From Paracoccaceae bacterium (GTDB lineage: Bacteria > Pseudomonadota > Alphaproteobacteria > Rhodobacterales > Rhodobacteraceae): a DNA stretch of 64,000 bases. Below, one piece after another: positions 38,529-47,099 of this stretch (positions within the stretch are counted from its first letter, which is position 1; every line of letters starts with the position of its first letter). The notes beneath the pieces are model-generated. The model was not told the origin of the DNA and did not search any database. It saw only the letters and a program-made list of their open reading frames with translations. The stretch is from positions 1 to 64,000 of the forward strand of contig JAHEJA010000023.1 in assembly GCA_024639125.1 (NCBI GenBank), given 5' to 3'. A program made the translations under genes and the position numbers.

Positions 38529-39068
38529 TTAATCAGTGAAGCGCACTTTTCCGATATAGCCCAAGTTTCGATTGCGTTGAGCAAAATCAATGCCGTAGCC
38601 AACAACAAATTCGTCGGGAATTTCAAAACCAGTGTAGTCTGCTTTGATGTCGACTTCTCGACGGATGGGTTTGTCGAGAAGGGCAATGCATTTCAATTTT
38701 GCAGGTGAGCGGCTTTTTAACAGGTTTATGACGTGGCTAAGTGTGAAACCCGTGTCGACAATGTCTTCGACAAGCAACACGTCGCGGCCTTCTATAGGGG
38801 AGCGCAGGTCTTTTAGGATGCGGACCTCACGCGAGCTTTCCATAGCATCGCCGTAAGAAGACGCCTCTAGGAAGTCTACTTCGACAGGCAGGTCGAGTTC
38901 GCGAACCAAATCTGCGATAAAGACAAAGCTGCCACGCAATAGTCCAACGACAACCAATTTTGATGTGTCGTTAAATTCTTCTTGAATATCGCGGCTAAGT
39001 TCCTCTATTCGGGCCGCAATGGCCTTGGCAGAGATTAGCTCGTCGATTACGTAGGGACGCTGTGTCAT
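38529..39068 (-). CDS. hpt: hypoxanthine phosphoribosyltransferase
   Basis: This purine-salvage enzyme joins hypoxanthine (and guanine) to PRPP. The 179-residue protein has the PRPP signature [14 protein letters not shown], the flexible-loop segment [11 protein letters not shown] and the C-terminal base-binding [19 protein letters not shown]. It converges on the carnitine-type operon and is divergent from a START-domain gene, so it is a monocistronic housekeeping unit. Confidence 0.94.
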   Translation of the reverse strand: MTQRPYVIDELISAKAIAARIEELSRDIQEEFNDTSKLVVVGLLRGSFVFIADLVRELDLPVEVDFLEASSYGDAMESSREVRILKDLRSPIEGRDVLLVEDIVDTGFTLSHVINLLKSRSPAKLKCIALLDKPIRREVDIKADYTGFEIPDEFVVGYGIDFAQRNRNLGYIGKVRFTD

Positions 39069-39137
39069 TTGTGCCTCTTGAAATTTGGGGTGTTTGTTTC
39101 CTAAATGTTAGGAAGCACAAAGTCAAAACGAGAAATA

Positions 39138-39584
39138 ATGCCGACACATTCAGAAACCCGACGATTGCCTTATACCGCTGATCAAATGTACACATTGGTT
39201 GCGGATGTTGGACAATATCCAAAGTTTTTACCATGGTGTTCCGCTGCACGCGTGCGCTCTGTCACGCCAGAGGGCGAAAGTGAAGTGATGGCTGCGGATT
39301 TGGTCATTAGCTTTAAAGTGTTTCGCGAGCGATTTGGAAGCCGCGTTGTTCTTTGGCCGACGGAACAGAAGATTGATACCGAATATCTGGATGGTCCCTT
39401 CAAGTATATGAAATCGAATTGGGCTTTTTCAGATGCAGATGGCGGATGCGATGTTAGCTTTTTCGTGGATTTCGAATTCAAGAATGCTGTTTTGCAAGGT
39501 ATTATCGGTTTGGTTTTCAATGAAGCTATGCAAAGAATTGTGCGGGCTTTTGAAAAGCGCGCGGCAGAACTATACGGTAATTAA
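39138..39584 (+). CDS. CoQ10-binding START protein (Coq10/RatA family)
   Basis: This 148-residue polyketide-cyclase/START-fold protein has the signature YTADQMYTLVADVGQYPKFLPWCSAARV and the C-terminal FNEAMQRIVRAFEKRA. Family members bind ubiquinone and aid its delivery in respiration (yeast Coq10); the E. coli homologue has been named RatA, a proposed ribosome-association toxin. The ATG at 39138 matches the family start; the ORF opens further upstream at 39105. No antitoxin partner is adjacent, which favours the quinone role. Confidence 0.85.
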   Translation: MPTHSETRRLPYTADQMYTLVADVGQYPKFLPWCSAARVRSVTPEGESEVMAADLVISFKVFRERFGSRVVLWPTEQKIDTEYLDGPFKYMKSNWAFSDADGGCDVSFFVDFEFKNAVLQGIIGLVFNEAMQRIVRAFEKRAAELYGN

Positions 39585-39675
39585 ACCTGAGTTATAGCTT
39601 TTTCATCCTGCGTTGAATGGGATTGGACATGTTCATCAGCTATCCGTAGATCCATTGTTTTATTGGAGGTTTGCT

Positions 39676-39927
39676 ATGTTGAATATGGTCTTAATGCTTT
39701 TGGCGGGTGCGGCTGTGATGTCCATGGCTGATTTATCTGGCGGCAGTGATGATGATCACGATAGTCACGATGATGATAGGTATGACGATGATGATTATCA
39801 CTCGGGTACTTACGTCGATGATGATCATGATAGGTATGATGATGATCACGGTGAATATGATGACGACGATCATCATGATGACCATGATCATGACCATGAT
39901 GACGCAGTCGAGTACGGTTTGACGTAA
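39676..39927 (+). CDS. Asp/His-rich small protein
   Basis: This 83-residue protein has a hydrophobic N-terminus (MLNMVLMLLAGAAVMSMADL) followed by some 50 residues made almost only of Asp, His, Tyr and a few Arg/Ser (DDDHDSHDDD..., DDHDHDHDD). It starts at ATG 39676 with GGAGG six bases upstream; the longer ORF from 39613 is unlikely. The N-terminus could be a membrane anchor or signal, placing an acidic, metal-binding tail outside or at the membrane. It resembles in part the N-termini of Rhodobacterales RTX-type proteins, without any repeat domain. Function unknown; Ca, Zn or Ni binding is inferred from composition. Confidence 0.68.
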   Translation: MLNMVLMLLAGAAVMSMADLSGGSDDDHDSHDDDRYDDDDYHSGTYVDDDHDRYDDDHGEYDDDDHHDDHDHDHDDAVEYGLT

Positions 39928-39953
39928 AAAAGGCCCCAAGATTGGGGCCTTTT
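39928..39953. terminator. Bidirectional terminator
   Basis: The hairpin AAAAGGCCCC/GGGGCCTTTT (39928-39937, 39944-39953) has a 6-nt loop and lies directly behind the Asp/His-rich gene. A runs on the left and T runs on the right make it suitable for both strands, and it lies between this gene and the convergent amt. Confidence 0.9.
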
Positions 39954-39981
39954 GTTTGTTACGTCTTGCGCTTTTATCCGC

Positions 39982-41163
39982 CTATGATGACATGTCGTAG
40001 GCGCGTTCGCCATGTACCGCCAGATCAAGTCCATTTGTTTCTGTTTCAAGATCGACACGGAGTGGGGTGATCAGCGATACGAGTTTGATCAGGATAACTG
40101 TTCCAACCGCTGTAAAGATACCAACGATCGCCAAAGCACCGAGTTGCGCGAACCAAGATCCCGCACCAAAGGCGGCGATCATGATCGTGCCAAAGATACC
40201 GCCAACGCCGTGCACCGCAAAAACGTCTAGTGTGTCATCGATGTTAAACTTGCTTCTGATTACAGTTACCATTTCCTGGCAAAGAACGCCTGCGACGGCG
40301 CCAATCACAAGAGCTTGGATAGGCCCAACAAAGCCAGAGGCAGGTGTGATCGATGCCAGACCTGCAATCGTGCCTGTAACAATGCCCACCAATGACGCCT
40401 TGCCGTATTTGATCTTTTCCCATGCGGCCCAAGTGACCGAAGCTGTTGCCGCAGAAATATGGGTGACGGTGATGGCCATTGCTGCGCCTCCGTCGGCGGC
40501 AAGCTGTGAGCCGCCATTAAAGCCGAACCAACCAACCCACAACATCGCCGCGCCAATCATAACATAACCTGGGTTATGGGGGGGCGTGGTCCGGTTTTTG
40601 CGTGGTCCCAAGAAAATAGCAAGGATCAAGGCGGCCAAGCCTGCGGTTTCGTGAACCACAATGCCGCCTGCAAAATCTTTGGTCCCGACATCGCCGAAAA
40701 TACCGCCGTCTGCCAAGAACCCACCGCCCCAAATCCAATGCACAACAGGTGCATAGATTGCCAGCATCCAAAGGGATGAAAAGACAATCACAAATCCAAA
40801 ACCCACGCGTTCAACATAGGCGCCTACAATAAGGGCAGGCGTGATGATCGCAAAGGTCATTTGAAAGGCAAAGAAAAGAATTTCGGGTAACGTGCCGGAC
40901 AAGGTATCCGCATCTATGCCCAATAGAAACACTTTGTCCAAGCCGCCCCAGATCCCTGTTTCCCCCGACCCAAATGCAATGGAATAACCGAAAGCAAACC
41001 AAAGCACGCTCATGACGCAAGCAATCGCGTAACATTGCATGAAAACGCTAAGAACATTGCGCGCACGGACCAAACCGCCATAAAAAAGCGCCAATCCAGG
41101 TAGGGTCATAAATAGCACAAGCGCCGTTGCGACCATTATCCAAGCAGTATCTGCTGCATTCAT
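39982..41163 (-). CDS. amt: ammonium transporter Amt
   Basis: This 393-residue Amt/Rh-family channel has 11 membrane spans (N-terminal TAWIMVATALVLFMTLPGLALFYGGLVRARNVL). It carries the pore residues of the family, including the DFAGGIVVHETAG segment with the twin-His region and the later FAVHGVGGIFGT. The ATG at 41163 fits the family N-terminus and has GAGGA upstream; the ORF runs on to 41259. There is no glnK beside it, unlike the usual glnK-amt pair. NtrBC encoded at 44-47 kb is the likely regulator. Confidence 0.94.
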   Translation of the reverse strand: MNAADTAWIMVATALVLFMTLPGLALFYGGLVRARNVLSVFMQCYAIACVMSVLWFAFGYSIAFGSGETGIWGGLDKVFLLGIDADTLSGTLPEILFFAFQMTFAIITPALIVGAYVERVGFGFVIVFSSLWMLAIYAPVVHWIWGGGFLADGGIFGDVGTKDFAGGIVVHETAGLAALILAIFLGPRKNRTTPPHNPGYVMIGAAMLWVGWFGFNGGSQLAADGGAAMAITVTHISAATASVTWAAWEKIKYGKASLVGIVTGTIAGLASITPASGFVGPIQALVIGAVAGVLCQEMVTVIRSKFNIDDTLDVFAVHGVGGIFGTIMIAAFGAGSWFAQLGALAIVGIFTAVGTVILIKLVSLITPLRVDLETETNGLDLAVHGERAYDMSS

Positions 41164-41255
41164 CTTCTCATCCTCTCTGATAAGTTTGCGCTGTCTTTGG
41201 CGGCAAAAAGAGGAAAAACAAAGCAAATGCTGAAATATAAGGCGATATTTGGCTT

Positions 41256-41272
41256 GCAAATATACGGTTTGC
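41256..41272. promoter_or_regulatory. Dyad upstream of amt
   Basis: GCAAA (41256-41260) and TTTGC (41268-41272) form an inverted repeat with a 7-bp spacer, 93 bp upstream of the amt start. A looser palindrome lies around 41300-41316 (TGCTTAATATTTAGGCA). Either could be an activator site in an A/T-rich promoter region. Identity of the binding protein is not known. Confidence 0.35.
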
Positions 41273-41317
41273 GAAAAATATCTGCGTAATATGTGTGCTA
41301 TGCTTAATATTTAGGCA

Positions 41318-41794
41318 TTATGCAATTTTGCTTATTTCGTTGAAAATTAGCGCCAGTGCGTGATCTACGGTTGCTTGGCGCACATTTTTGCGACCCAAGG
41401 GGCCAAAATCTTTGGTTTCTGTCACAGTGGTGCCATCTGCTAAGCTTAGTCCAAAGCAAACGCGGCCTTCGGGCTTGTGGTCTGATCCACCTGGGCCGGC
41501 AATGCCTGTCACTGCGATCGCATATGTTGCGTTTGCAGCCTGTTGCGCCCCTTGGGCCATTTCATATGCGACCTGTTCCGAAACCGCGCCAAAATCATCG
41601 AGTGCCTGTGCCGAAACCCCAAGCATATCCATTTTGGCGGTGTTCGAATAGGTAATAAACCCGCGTTCAAACATAGCAGAGGATCCTGCCACATCGGTAA
41701 GTGCGGCGGAAATCATTCCGCCAGTGCAGCTTTCGGCGGTTGTTACAGTGATGCCTTTGGCGACGCAGAGCGTAACAAGCTGATCGGCGATCAT
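41318..41794 (-). CDS. CinA-family nicotinamide-nucleotide amidohydrolase
   Basis: This 158-residue protein corresponds to the C-terminal CinA domain (PncC), which deamidates NMN to nicotinate mononucleotide in pyridine nucleotide recycling. The VTTAESCTGGMISAALTDVAGSS and AVTGIAGPGGSDHKPEGRVCFG segments are diagnostic. It overlaps pgpA by four bases (ATGA) and is the last gene of the ispD-ispF-pgpA-cinA operon. Confidence 0.92.
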   Translation of the reverse strand: MIADQLVTLCVAKGITVTTAESCTGGMISAALTDVAGSSAMFERGFITYSNTAKMDMLGVSAQALDDFGAVSEQVAYEMAQGAQQAANATYAIAVTGIAGPGGSDHKPEGRVCFGLSLADGTTVTETKDFGPLGRKNVRQATVDHALALIFNEISKIA

Positions 41795-42282
41795 CCCATA
41801 AATATCCCGTGCGATAGACCCGCCAGCGCTATGGTGACTATGGCGGCAAAGAGACCTGCGTAAATATCGTCAAGCATAACGCCCAAAGCATCACCGCGAC
41901 GGTCAGCGCGCCCAATGATACATGGCTTGGTTATATCAAACAGGCGGAACAATAAAAACGCACTGATCCAACCGGGCCAAAGGGCAGTGACAGAAACACC
42001 CATCATATCTGCGCCATAAAACACGGGCATAAGTGCAAGCCATTGCCCCGCCACTTCATCGATAACAATCTCAGAAGGGTCGTGGTCGTCTTTGCCGGTG
42101 GTTTCAACGCGCGTGGCCCACCATCCAATTAGAAAGGCCGCGATAATTCCAATGGCAACGCCAATGTGCCCAGTTAACACATATAGCAGCCACCCAGCCG
42201 GCAGCGCAGCCAGCGATCCCCACGTCCCAGGAGCAGGGCGCATGTAGCCAATATAAAAGAACGTCGCGATAAGTCGTGTCAT
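41791..42282 (-). CDS. pgpA: phosphatidylglycerophosphatase A
   Basis: PgpA removes the phosphate from phosphatidylglycerol phosphate to yield phosphatidylglycerol at the inner membrane. The 163-residue protein has several membrane segments and the family pattern [40 protein letters not shown] and [10 protein letters not shown]. It overlaps both neighbours by four bases. Confidence 0.93.
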   Translation of the reverse strand: MTRLIATFFYIGYMRPAPGTWGSLAALPAGWLLYVLTGHIGVAIGIIAAFLIGWWATRVETTGKDDHDPSEIVIDEVAGQWLALMPVFYGADMMGVSVTALWPGWISAFLLFRLFDITKPCIIGRADRRGDALGVMLDDIYAGLFAAIVTIALAGLSHGIFMG

Positions 42283-42758
42283 GGTTTTACCAATGCTGCT
42301 GTTGCGATCGAGGCAATGCCTTCTTCGCGTCCGGTAAAACCGAGACGTTCACTTGTTGTTGCTTTCACGCTGATGCGGCTGCTGTCTAGCGCCATTATGT
42401 CAGCCAGTTGGCGTTGCATCGCCTCTGCATGCGGGCCTATTTTGGGGCGTTCGCAGACGATTGTGCAGTCGATATTTGAAATGTCAAACCCCATATCCCT
42501 GACCAACGCCACCGCATGTTTCAAGAAAATGTCACTGGCAGCGCCTTTCCATTGTGGATCACTAGGGGGGAAGTGGCGACCGATATCGCCTTGGGCCACT
42601 GCGCCATAAAGTGCATCTGTGATGGCATGCATGGCGACATCTGCATCGGAATGCCCTTTTAGCTTTGCCGAATGTGGAATTTTGATCCCACATAGAATGA
42701 CGTGATCGCCGTCTTCAAACGCATGCACGTCGTACCCATTGCCAAGGCGGATATCCAT
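42279..42758 (-). CDS. ispF: 2-C-methyl-D-erythritol 2,4-cyclodiphosphate synthase IspF
   Basis: This is the zinc enzyme of the MEP isoprenoid pathway that cyclises CDP-methylerythritol phosphate. In 159 residues it shows GNGYDVHAF (metal Asp/His), [34 protein letters not shown] and [18 protein letters not shown]. Its start codon overlaps the last base of the ispD stop (TAATG). ispD and ispF are separate here, whereas several Alphaproteobacteria have a fused IspDF. Confidence 0.96.
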   Translation of the reverse strand: MDIRLGNGYDVHAFEDGDHVILCGIKIPHSAKLKGHSDADVAMHAITDALYGAVAQGDIGRHFPPSDPQWKGAASDIFLKHAVALVRDMGFDISNIDCTIVCERPKIGPHAEAMQRQLADIMALDSSRISVKATTSERLGFTGREEGIASIATAALVKP

Positions 42759-43408
42759 TATCTATTCCTTAATATACGTTCTGCCCGCGCGAAATCGTCG
42801 GGCGTTGTTATTTTTAGATTATCTTCTGAACCGTCAACGATTGCCACTGGAATTCCCGACCTGCGTGCGATTTCTACATCATCAGCGGCGGTTTGTGTGC
42901 TGTTTGCATGCGCTTTTCGAATAACGTCAAAATGAAACCCTTGGGGCGTTTGCGCACGATAAAGCGTGCTGCGGTCTTGGGTGCCCGTGACAAAGCCCTC
43001 TGCACCGTGCCAAAGCGCATCTGTCACAGCCAAAGCAGGGGCAGCGGCTTGGTGTGTTTCCAACGCCACGCAGACACGGTCAATGACATCGCTACTGATG
43101 GTTGCACGCGCGGCATCGTGAATAAGGACGCTATCGGGGCTGAGGTGGGCAATCGCCGTCAGGCCGTTTTTGACCGAGTCATCACGATTGGCGCCACCAA
43201 TGCACAAGGTCAGCCCGTTCGAATTCAGTTTGTCTATATCGTCACGGTGTAACACCACACAAATATGGTCGATCCTGGGGTGGGAGGCAAAGGCGTCAAT
43301 CGTCCAGTCGATCACGCGTTTGCCGTGGATCATTTGCCATTGTTTTGGCATATCCCCTCCGGCCCGTGTTCCGCGTCCTGCGGCAACTATTATGGCGATT
43401 GTCGTCAT
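42758..43408 (-). CDS. ispD: 2-C-methyl-D-erythritol 4-phosphate cytidylyltransferase IspD
   Basis: IspD couples methylerythritol phosphate to CTP. The 216-residue nucleotidyltransferase has the CTP-binding [16 protein letters not shown], the HDAARATIS segment and TPQGFHFD near the C-terminus. It is the first gene of a four-gene operon for isoprenoid, phospholipid and pyridine nucleotide metabolism, divergent from dusB with 165 bp between. Confidence 0.95.
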   Translation of the reverse strand: MTTIAIIVAAGRGTRAGGDMPKQWQMIHGKRVIDWTIDAFASHPRIDHICVVLHRDDIDKLNSNGLTLCIGGANRDDSVKNGLTAIAHLSPDSVLIHDAARATISSDVIDRVCVALETHQAAAPALAVTDALWHGAEGFVTGTQDRSTLYRAQTPQGFHFDVIRKAHANSTQTAADDVEIARRSGIPVAIVDGSEDNLKITTPDDFARAERILRNR

Positions 43409-43573
43409 ATCTTGTTTCCTCTTGTGACCTGTCTACGCAAGTGCATCGCTCTGCGCAATCCTGATATTAGTGATTAATTTTTGTGCAGCCGCGCTATTTT
43501 GAGTAAATATTCATCGTATTTTTCTTGTTTTTTTCGCGCTCTGCAGGTAGCCGATACTAAGAAGGAGCATTCC

Positions 43574-44566
43574 GTGTCTATTACCCTTGGGTCCCATTCT
43601 ATAACACCGCCTATTTTCCTGGCGCCACTTGCGGGGATCACTGATCTTCCGTTTCGGAATTTGGTGTCGCAGTTCGGCGCCGGATTGGTGGTAAGCGAAA
43701 TGATCGCAAGCCACGAAATGATCCAAGCCAAACCTGGAGTGCGAGAAAAGGCCGAGCTTGGTTTTGGGATTGAAAACACATCGGTTCAGATTGCAGGGCG
43801 TGATGCTTATTGGATGTCCGAAGCTGCCAAAGTGGTTCAAGACAACGGCGCACGTTTTATTGATATTAATATGGGCTGTCCCGCGAAAAAGGTCGTGAAC
43901 GGTTATTCCGGCTCTGCTTTGCTTCAGGATTTGGATCATGCCCTGACATTGATCGAAGCTGTTGTTGCGGCTGTAAACATTCCAGTGACGCTGAAAACGC
44001 GCCTAGGATGGGATGATAGGCTGCTGAATGCACCGACACTTGCCAAGCGCGCGGAAAACGCAGGTATTCAGCTGATCACTATTCATGGGCGCACGCGGTG
44101 CCAATTTTACAAAGGGTCTGCGGATTGGGCGGCGATTGCCAATGTGAAAAAGGCCGTTTCTATTCCTGTGATTGCCAATGGCGATATTATAGATGCGGCA
44201 ACCGCGCGACAAGCTTTGGCTCAAAGCGGGGCGGATGGGGTTATGGTGGGCCGCGGGGCACAGGGGCGTCCGTGGCTCTTGGCTCAATTGGCGCAGCAGC
44301 TTTATGATTTGCCGCATGTATCTGTGCCCGAGGGGCAGGAATTTGTGGATCTGGTCGCAGGGCATTATGATGCGATGTTGTCTTTTTATGGAACGGATTT
44401 GGGCTTACGCGTCGCCCGCAAGCATTTGGGGTGGTACATGGATTACGCCAAGTCGCACCCAAAGCGCCGGCGCGCTATCCTTACGGCGCAAACGCCGAGT
44501 GTGGTTTTTGACCAGTTGCCTGATGCATTATTAAGTGATCTCTCTGTTGAAAGTGGACTGCAATGA
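43574..44566 (+). CDS. dusB: tRNA-dihydrouridine synthase DusB (NifR3)
   Basis: This FMN enzyme reduces uridines in tRNA. In 330 residues it has FLAPLAGITDLPFR, DINMGCPAKKVV with the catalytic Cys, TLKTRLGWDD and ITIHGRTRCQFYKG. The GTG at 43574 is chosen because AAGGAG lies six bases upstream; the ORF extends to 43481. It overlaps ntrB by four bases (ATGA). The nifR3-ntrB-ntrC order is classical for purple non-sulfur and related Alphaproteobacteria. Confidence 0.95.
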   Translation: MSITLGSHSITPPIFLAPLAGITDLPFRNLVSQFGAGLVVSEMIASHEMIQAKPGVREKAELGFGIENTSVQIAGRDAYWMSEAAKVVQDNGARFIDINMGCPAKKVVNGYSGSALLQDLDHALTLIEAVVAAVNIPVTLKTRLGWDDRLLNAPTLAKRAENAGIQLITIHGRTRCQFYKGSADWAAIANVKKAVSIPVIANGDIIDAATARQALAQSGADGVMVGRGAQGRPWLLAQLAQQLYDLPHVSVPEGQEFVDLVAGHYDAMLSFYGTDLGLRVARKHLGWYMDYAKSHPKRRRAILTAQTPSVVFDQLPDALLSDLSVESGLQ

Positions 44567-45648
44567 CACAAGACCTGATGTCTGCCCTTTGGGGATCTTT
44601 GCCGACGCCAGCTGTGGTGCTGGATGAGCATGATTTGATTTGCGAAATCAATTCTGCTGCCGAGGGGTTTTTCAATTCTTCGATACGCGCCCTAAGAGGC
44701 ATCCCGATTTGGGACAAGCTTGCCATCGATGCCCCCTTAGAAGAAAGCTTTCTGAGATCACGCGAAAGCGGCACGCCCTTGTTTGTGAATGACGTAGATG
44801 TCGGAACAGGTGAGCGCGCGCCGTTACAATGCAATTTAAAATTCGCCCCCGTGATAGGGCATTCGGGATATATGATTTTGCTGATTGCTCCGCGTGAATT
44901 GGCTGGGCGCATGACACAAAGCCAATCGGTCAAGGCTGCGGCGAAGTCGGCCATTGGCATGGCCGAAATGCTGGCGCATGAAATCAAGAACCCCTTGGCT
45001 GGTATCACAGGTGCTGCGCAACTATTGTCCATGAGCCTTGCGCAAGAAGACCTTGAATTAACGGATCTTATTGTTGCCGAGACCCGTCGCATTGTGAAGC
45101 TGTTGGAACAAGTTGAACAGTTTGGAAATTTGACAACCATCCAAAAGCGTCCAGTAAACATTCACGATGTCTTGCACCGTGCGATGCGGTCTGCGCAATT
45201 GGGCTTTGGGGCTCATATGACGATTATCGAAGACTATGACCCATCTTTGCCCGATGTGTTCGGGGATCCTGATCAATTGCTTCAAGTTGTCTTGAATTTG
45301 ATAAAAAATGCATCAGAGGCAGCCGCCAGAGATGGCGGAAAAATTCGGTTGCGGACCTATTATGAACATTCGTTTCGGCTTCGTCGCTCGGACGGAGCAG
45401 GGCAGGCATTGCCGTTGCAAGTTGAAATATGGGACGATGGTCCCGGGCTTCCGGATGACATTAAAAATGACGTCTTTGAACCCTTTGTGTCGGGGCGCGA
45501 AAACGGAACCGGACTTGGCCTTGCGCTTGCCAGTAAAATTGTTCTTGAACACAATGGTTGGATTTCCGTTGACTCTGTGCCGGGCCGCACGGTGTTTCGT
45601 ATATCTCTGTCCACTGTTCCCAAAGATTATCAAGAAGGAGCCAAATAA
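44563..45648 (+). CDS. ntrB: nitrogen regulation sensor kinase NtrB
   Basis: This is a cytosolic histidine kinase of 361 residues. An N-terminal PAS domain (about 10-120) precedes a HisKA region with [20 protein letters not shown] and a HATPase domain ([39 protein letters not shown]). It phosphorylates NtrC under control of PII. Its stop and the ntrC start share a base (TAATG). Confidence 0.95.
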   Translation: MTQDLMSALWGSLPTPAVVLDEHDLICEINSAAEGFFNSSIRALRGIPIWDKLAIDAPLEESFLRSRESGTPLFVNDVDVGTGERAPLQCNLKFAPVIGHSGYMILLIAPRELAGRMTQSQSVKAAAKSAIGMAEMLAHEIKNPLAGITGAAQLLSMSLAQEDLELTDLIVAETRRIVKLLEQVEQFGNLTTIQKRPVNIHDVLHRAMRSAQLGFGAHMTIIEDYDPSLPDVFGDPDQLLQVVLNLIKNASEAAARDGGKIRLRTYYEHSFRLRRSDGAGQALPLQVEIWDDGPGLPDDIKNDVFEPFVSGRENGTGLGLALASKIVLEHNGWISVDSVPGRTVFRISLSTVPKDYQEGAK

Positions 45649-47021
45649 TGGATGGCACCGTTTTAGTCGCGGATGATGACCGCACCATTCGCACAGTTTT
45701 GACCCAAGCACTGACACGGGCAGGATGTCGTGTGCATGCGACATCAAGCCTAACAACATTGATGCGATGGGTTGCCGAAGGCAAAGGCGATGCAATTATT
45801 ACCGATGTTATGATGCCCGACGGCAATGGATTGGAAATGTTGCCCAAAATCCATTTAGATCGCCCCGATATGCCGGTGATCGTGATTTCAGCCCAAAACA
45901 ATATCATGACAGCTATTCAGGCAACCGAAGCCAAGGCGTTTGATTACTTGCCCAAACCCTTTGATTTGCCAGACCTGATGAAGCGCACCTCCAAAGCATT
46001 AGAGGCTAGTCGCGCCGCTGGACGTACTCGGCCTGTTTCTGATGTCAAGGATACGGAAAACGACGGGTTGCCTTTGGTGGGGCAAACGGTGGCGATGCAA
46101 TCCCTCTATCGCGTGACAGCTGGATTGATGAATGCGGATCTGCCTGTTTTGATTTCGGGGGAATCCGGGACAGGAAAAACCCTAATTGCCAAGGTTTTGC
46201 ATGATTTTTCGGATCGGCGAAATTTGCCAATGGTCAGCGTGACGCCACTTGATTTGGAAAACCTTGATGGACCTGCGCGCATTTTGTCGCGCGCCAAAGG
46301 AGGCACCGTTATTTTCGAAGAACTGACCGACATGCCTCATGAAATACAGGGTCGCATTGTGCGGATGATTGATGCGCCTAACGAAACCAAACCCCGCTTT
46401 ATTGCAACCCTGCAAGGAAGCTTTAACAATGCAGTAGACCAAGGCAAACTCCGCAACGATTTATATTATCGTTTGGGCGGCGCAACCATCGAAGTTCCTG
46501 CATTGCATCAACGCATTGATGACATTCTTTTGCTCAGCGAACATTTTTTTGCGAAGCTAGAAAAAGAAACCGACATCAAGCGCTCCCTAAGCGAAGGCGC
46601 AGCGGCGTTATTTAAAACCTACAGTTGGCCGGGAAACGTGCGGCAATTAGAAAACGTGGTGAAACGTCTGGGGCTAACGGCGCGCGAAACGCATGTGTCC
46701 TTGGCCGAAGTCGAGGCAGTGCTTGGATCCCAACCAGCCATCAATGATGTGATACAACAGGGCAGCGGCGACAAGCTTGCTGCAGATGTCGAACGCCACT
46801 TGCGCCGTTATTTTGATTTGCATGGAAATATGCTTCCGCCTCCGGGGGTCTATGCCCGTATTTTGCGCGAAATTGAAATTCCACTCATTGAGATTGCTTT
46901 GGATGCCACAGGCGGTAATCAAGCCAAATGTGCTGATTTGCTCGGGATTAATCGCAATACTTTGCGCAAGAAAATTAACGAGCTTGACATTAGTGTCACA
47001 CGTCGCCGAAAACTGATGTAA
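45648..47021 (+). CDS. ntrC: nitrogen response regulator NtrC lacking the GAFTGA loop
   Basis: This 457-residue regulator has a receiver domain with Asp in [11 protein letters not shown], an AAA+ domain with Walker A GESGTGKT and a Walker B-like [11 protein letters not shown], and a Fis-type helix-turn-helix ([23 protein letters not shown]). Where sigma54 activators have ELFGHEKGAFTGA, this protein has a shortened stretch ([20 protein letters not shown]). The GAFTGA loop is therefore missing. Rhodobacter capsulatus NtrC has the same loss and activates the sigma70 polymerase. amt in this window is a likely target. Confidence 0.95.
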   Translation: MDGTVLVADDDRTIRTVLTQALTRAGCRVHATSSLTTLMRWVAEGKGDAIITDVMMPDGNGLEMLPKIHLDRPDMPVIVISAQNNIMTAIQATEAKAFDYLPKPFDLPDLMKRTSKALEASRAAGRTRPVSDVKDTENDGLPLVGQTVAMQSLYRVTAGLMNADLPVLISGESGTGKTLIAKVLHDFSDRRNLPMVSVTPLDLENLDGPARILSRAKGGTVIFEELTDMPHEIQGRIVRMIDAPNETKPRFIATLQGSFNNAVDQGKLRNDLYYRLGGATIEVPALHQRIDDILLLSEHFFAKLEKETDIKRSLSEGAAALFKTYSWPGNVRQLENVVKRLGLTARETHVSLAEVEAVLGSQPAINDVIQQGSGDKLAADVERHLRRYFDLHGNMLPPPGVYARILREIEIPLIEIALDATGGNQAKCADLLGINRNTLRKKINELDISVTRRRKLM

Positions 47022-47099
47022 TTGCGCAACAGGGTACAGACCCTCATGCGCGAGGGGATTGGACCATGTAATCCCCTTATATCGGATTAGGAGTGTCAG

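Noticed and set aside
39105-39584. A type II toxin (RatA) reading of the START-domain gene
   Set aside because: The RatA toxin naming comes from E. coli overexpression work; here no antitoxin gene is adjacent and the sequence fits the ubiquinone-binding Coq10 family.
39730-39925. The GATGAT/CACGAT-rich stretch as a tandem DNA repeat or CRISPR-like array
   Set aside because: The repetition is irregular and follows the Asp/His codons of one reading frame; there are no uniform repeats or spacers.
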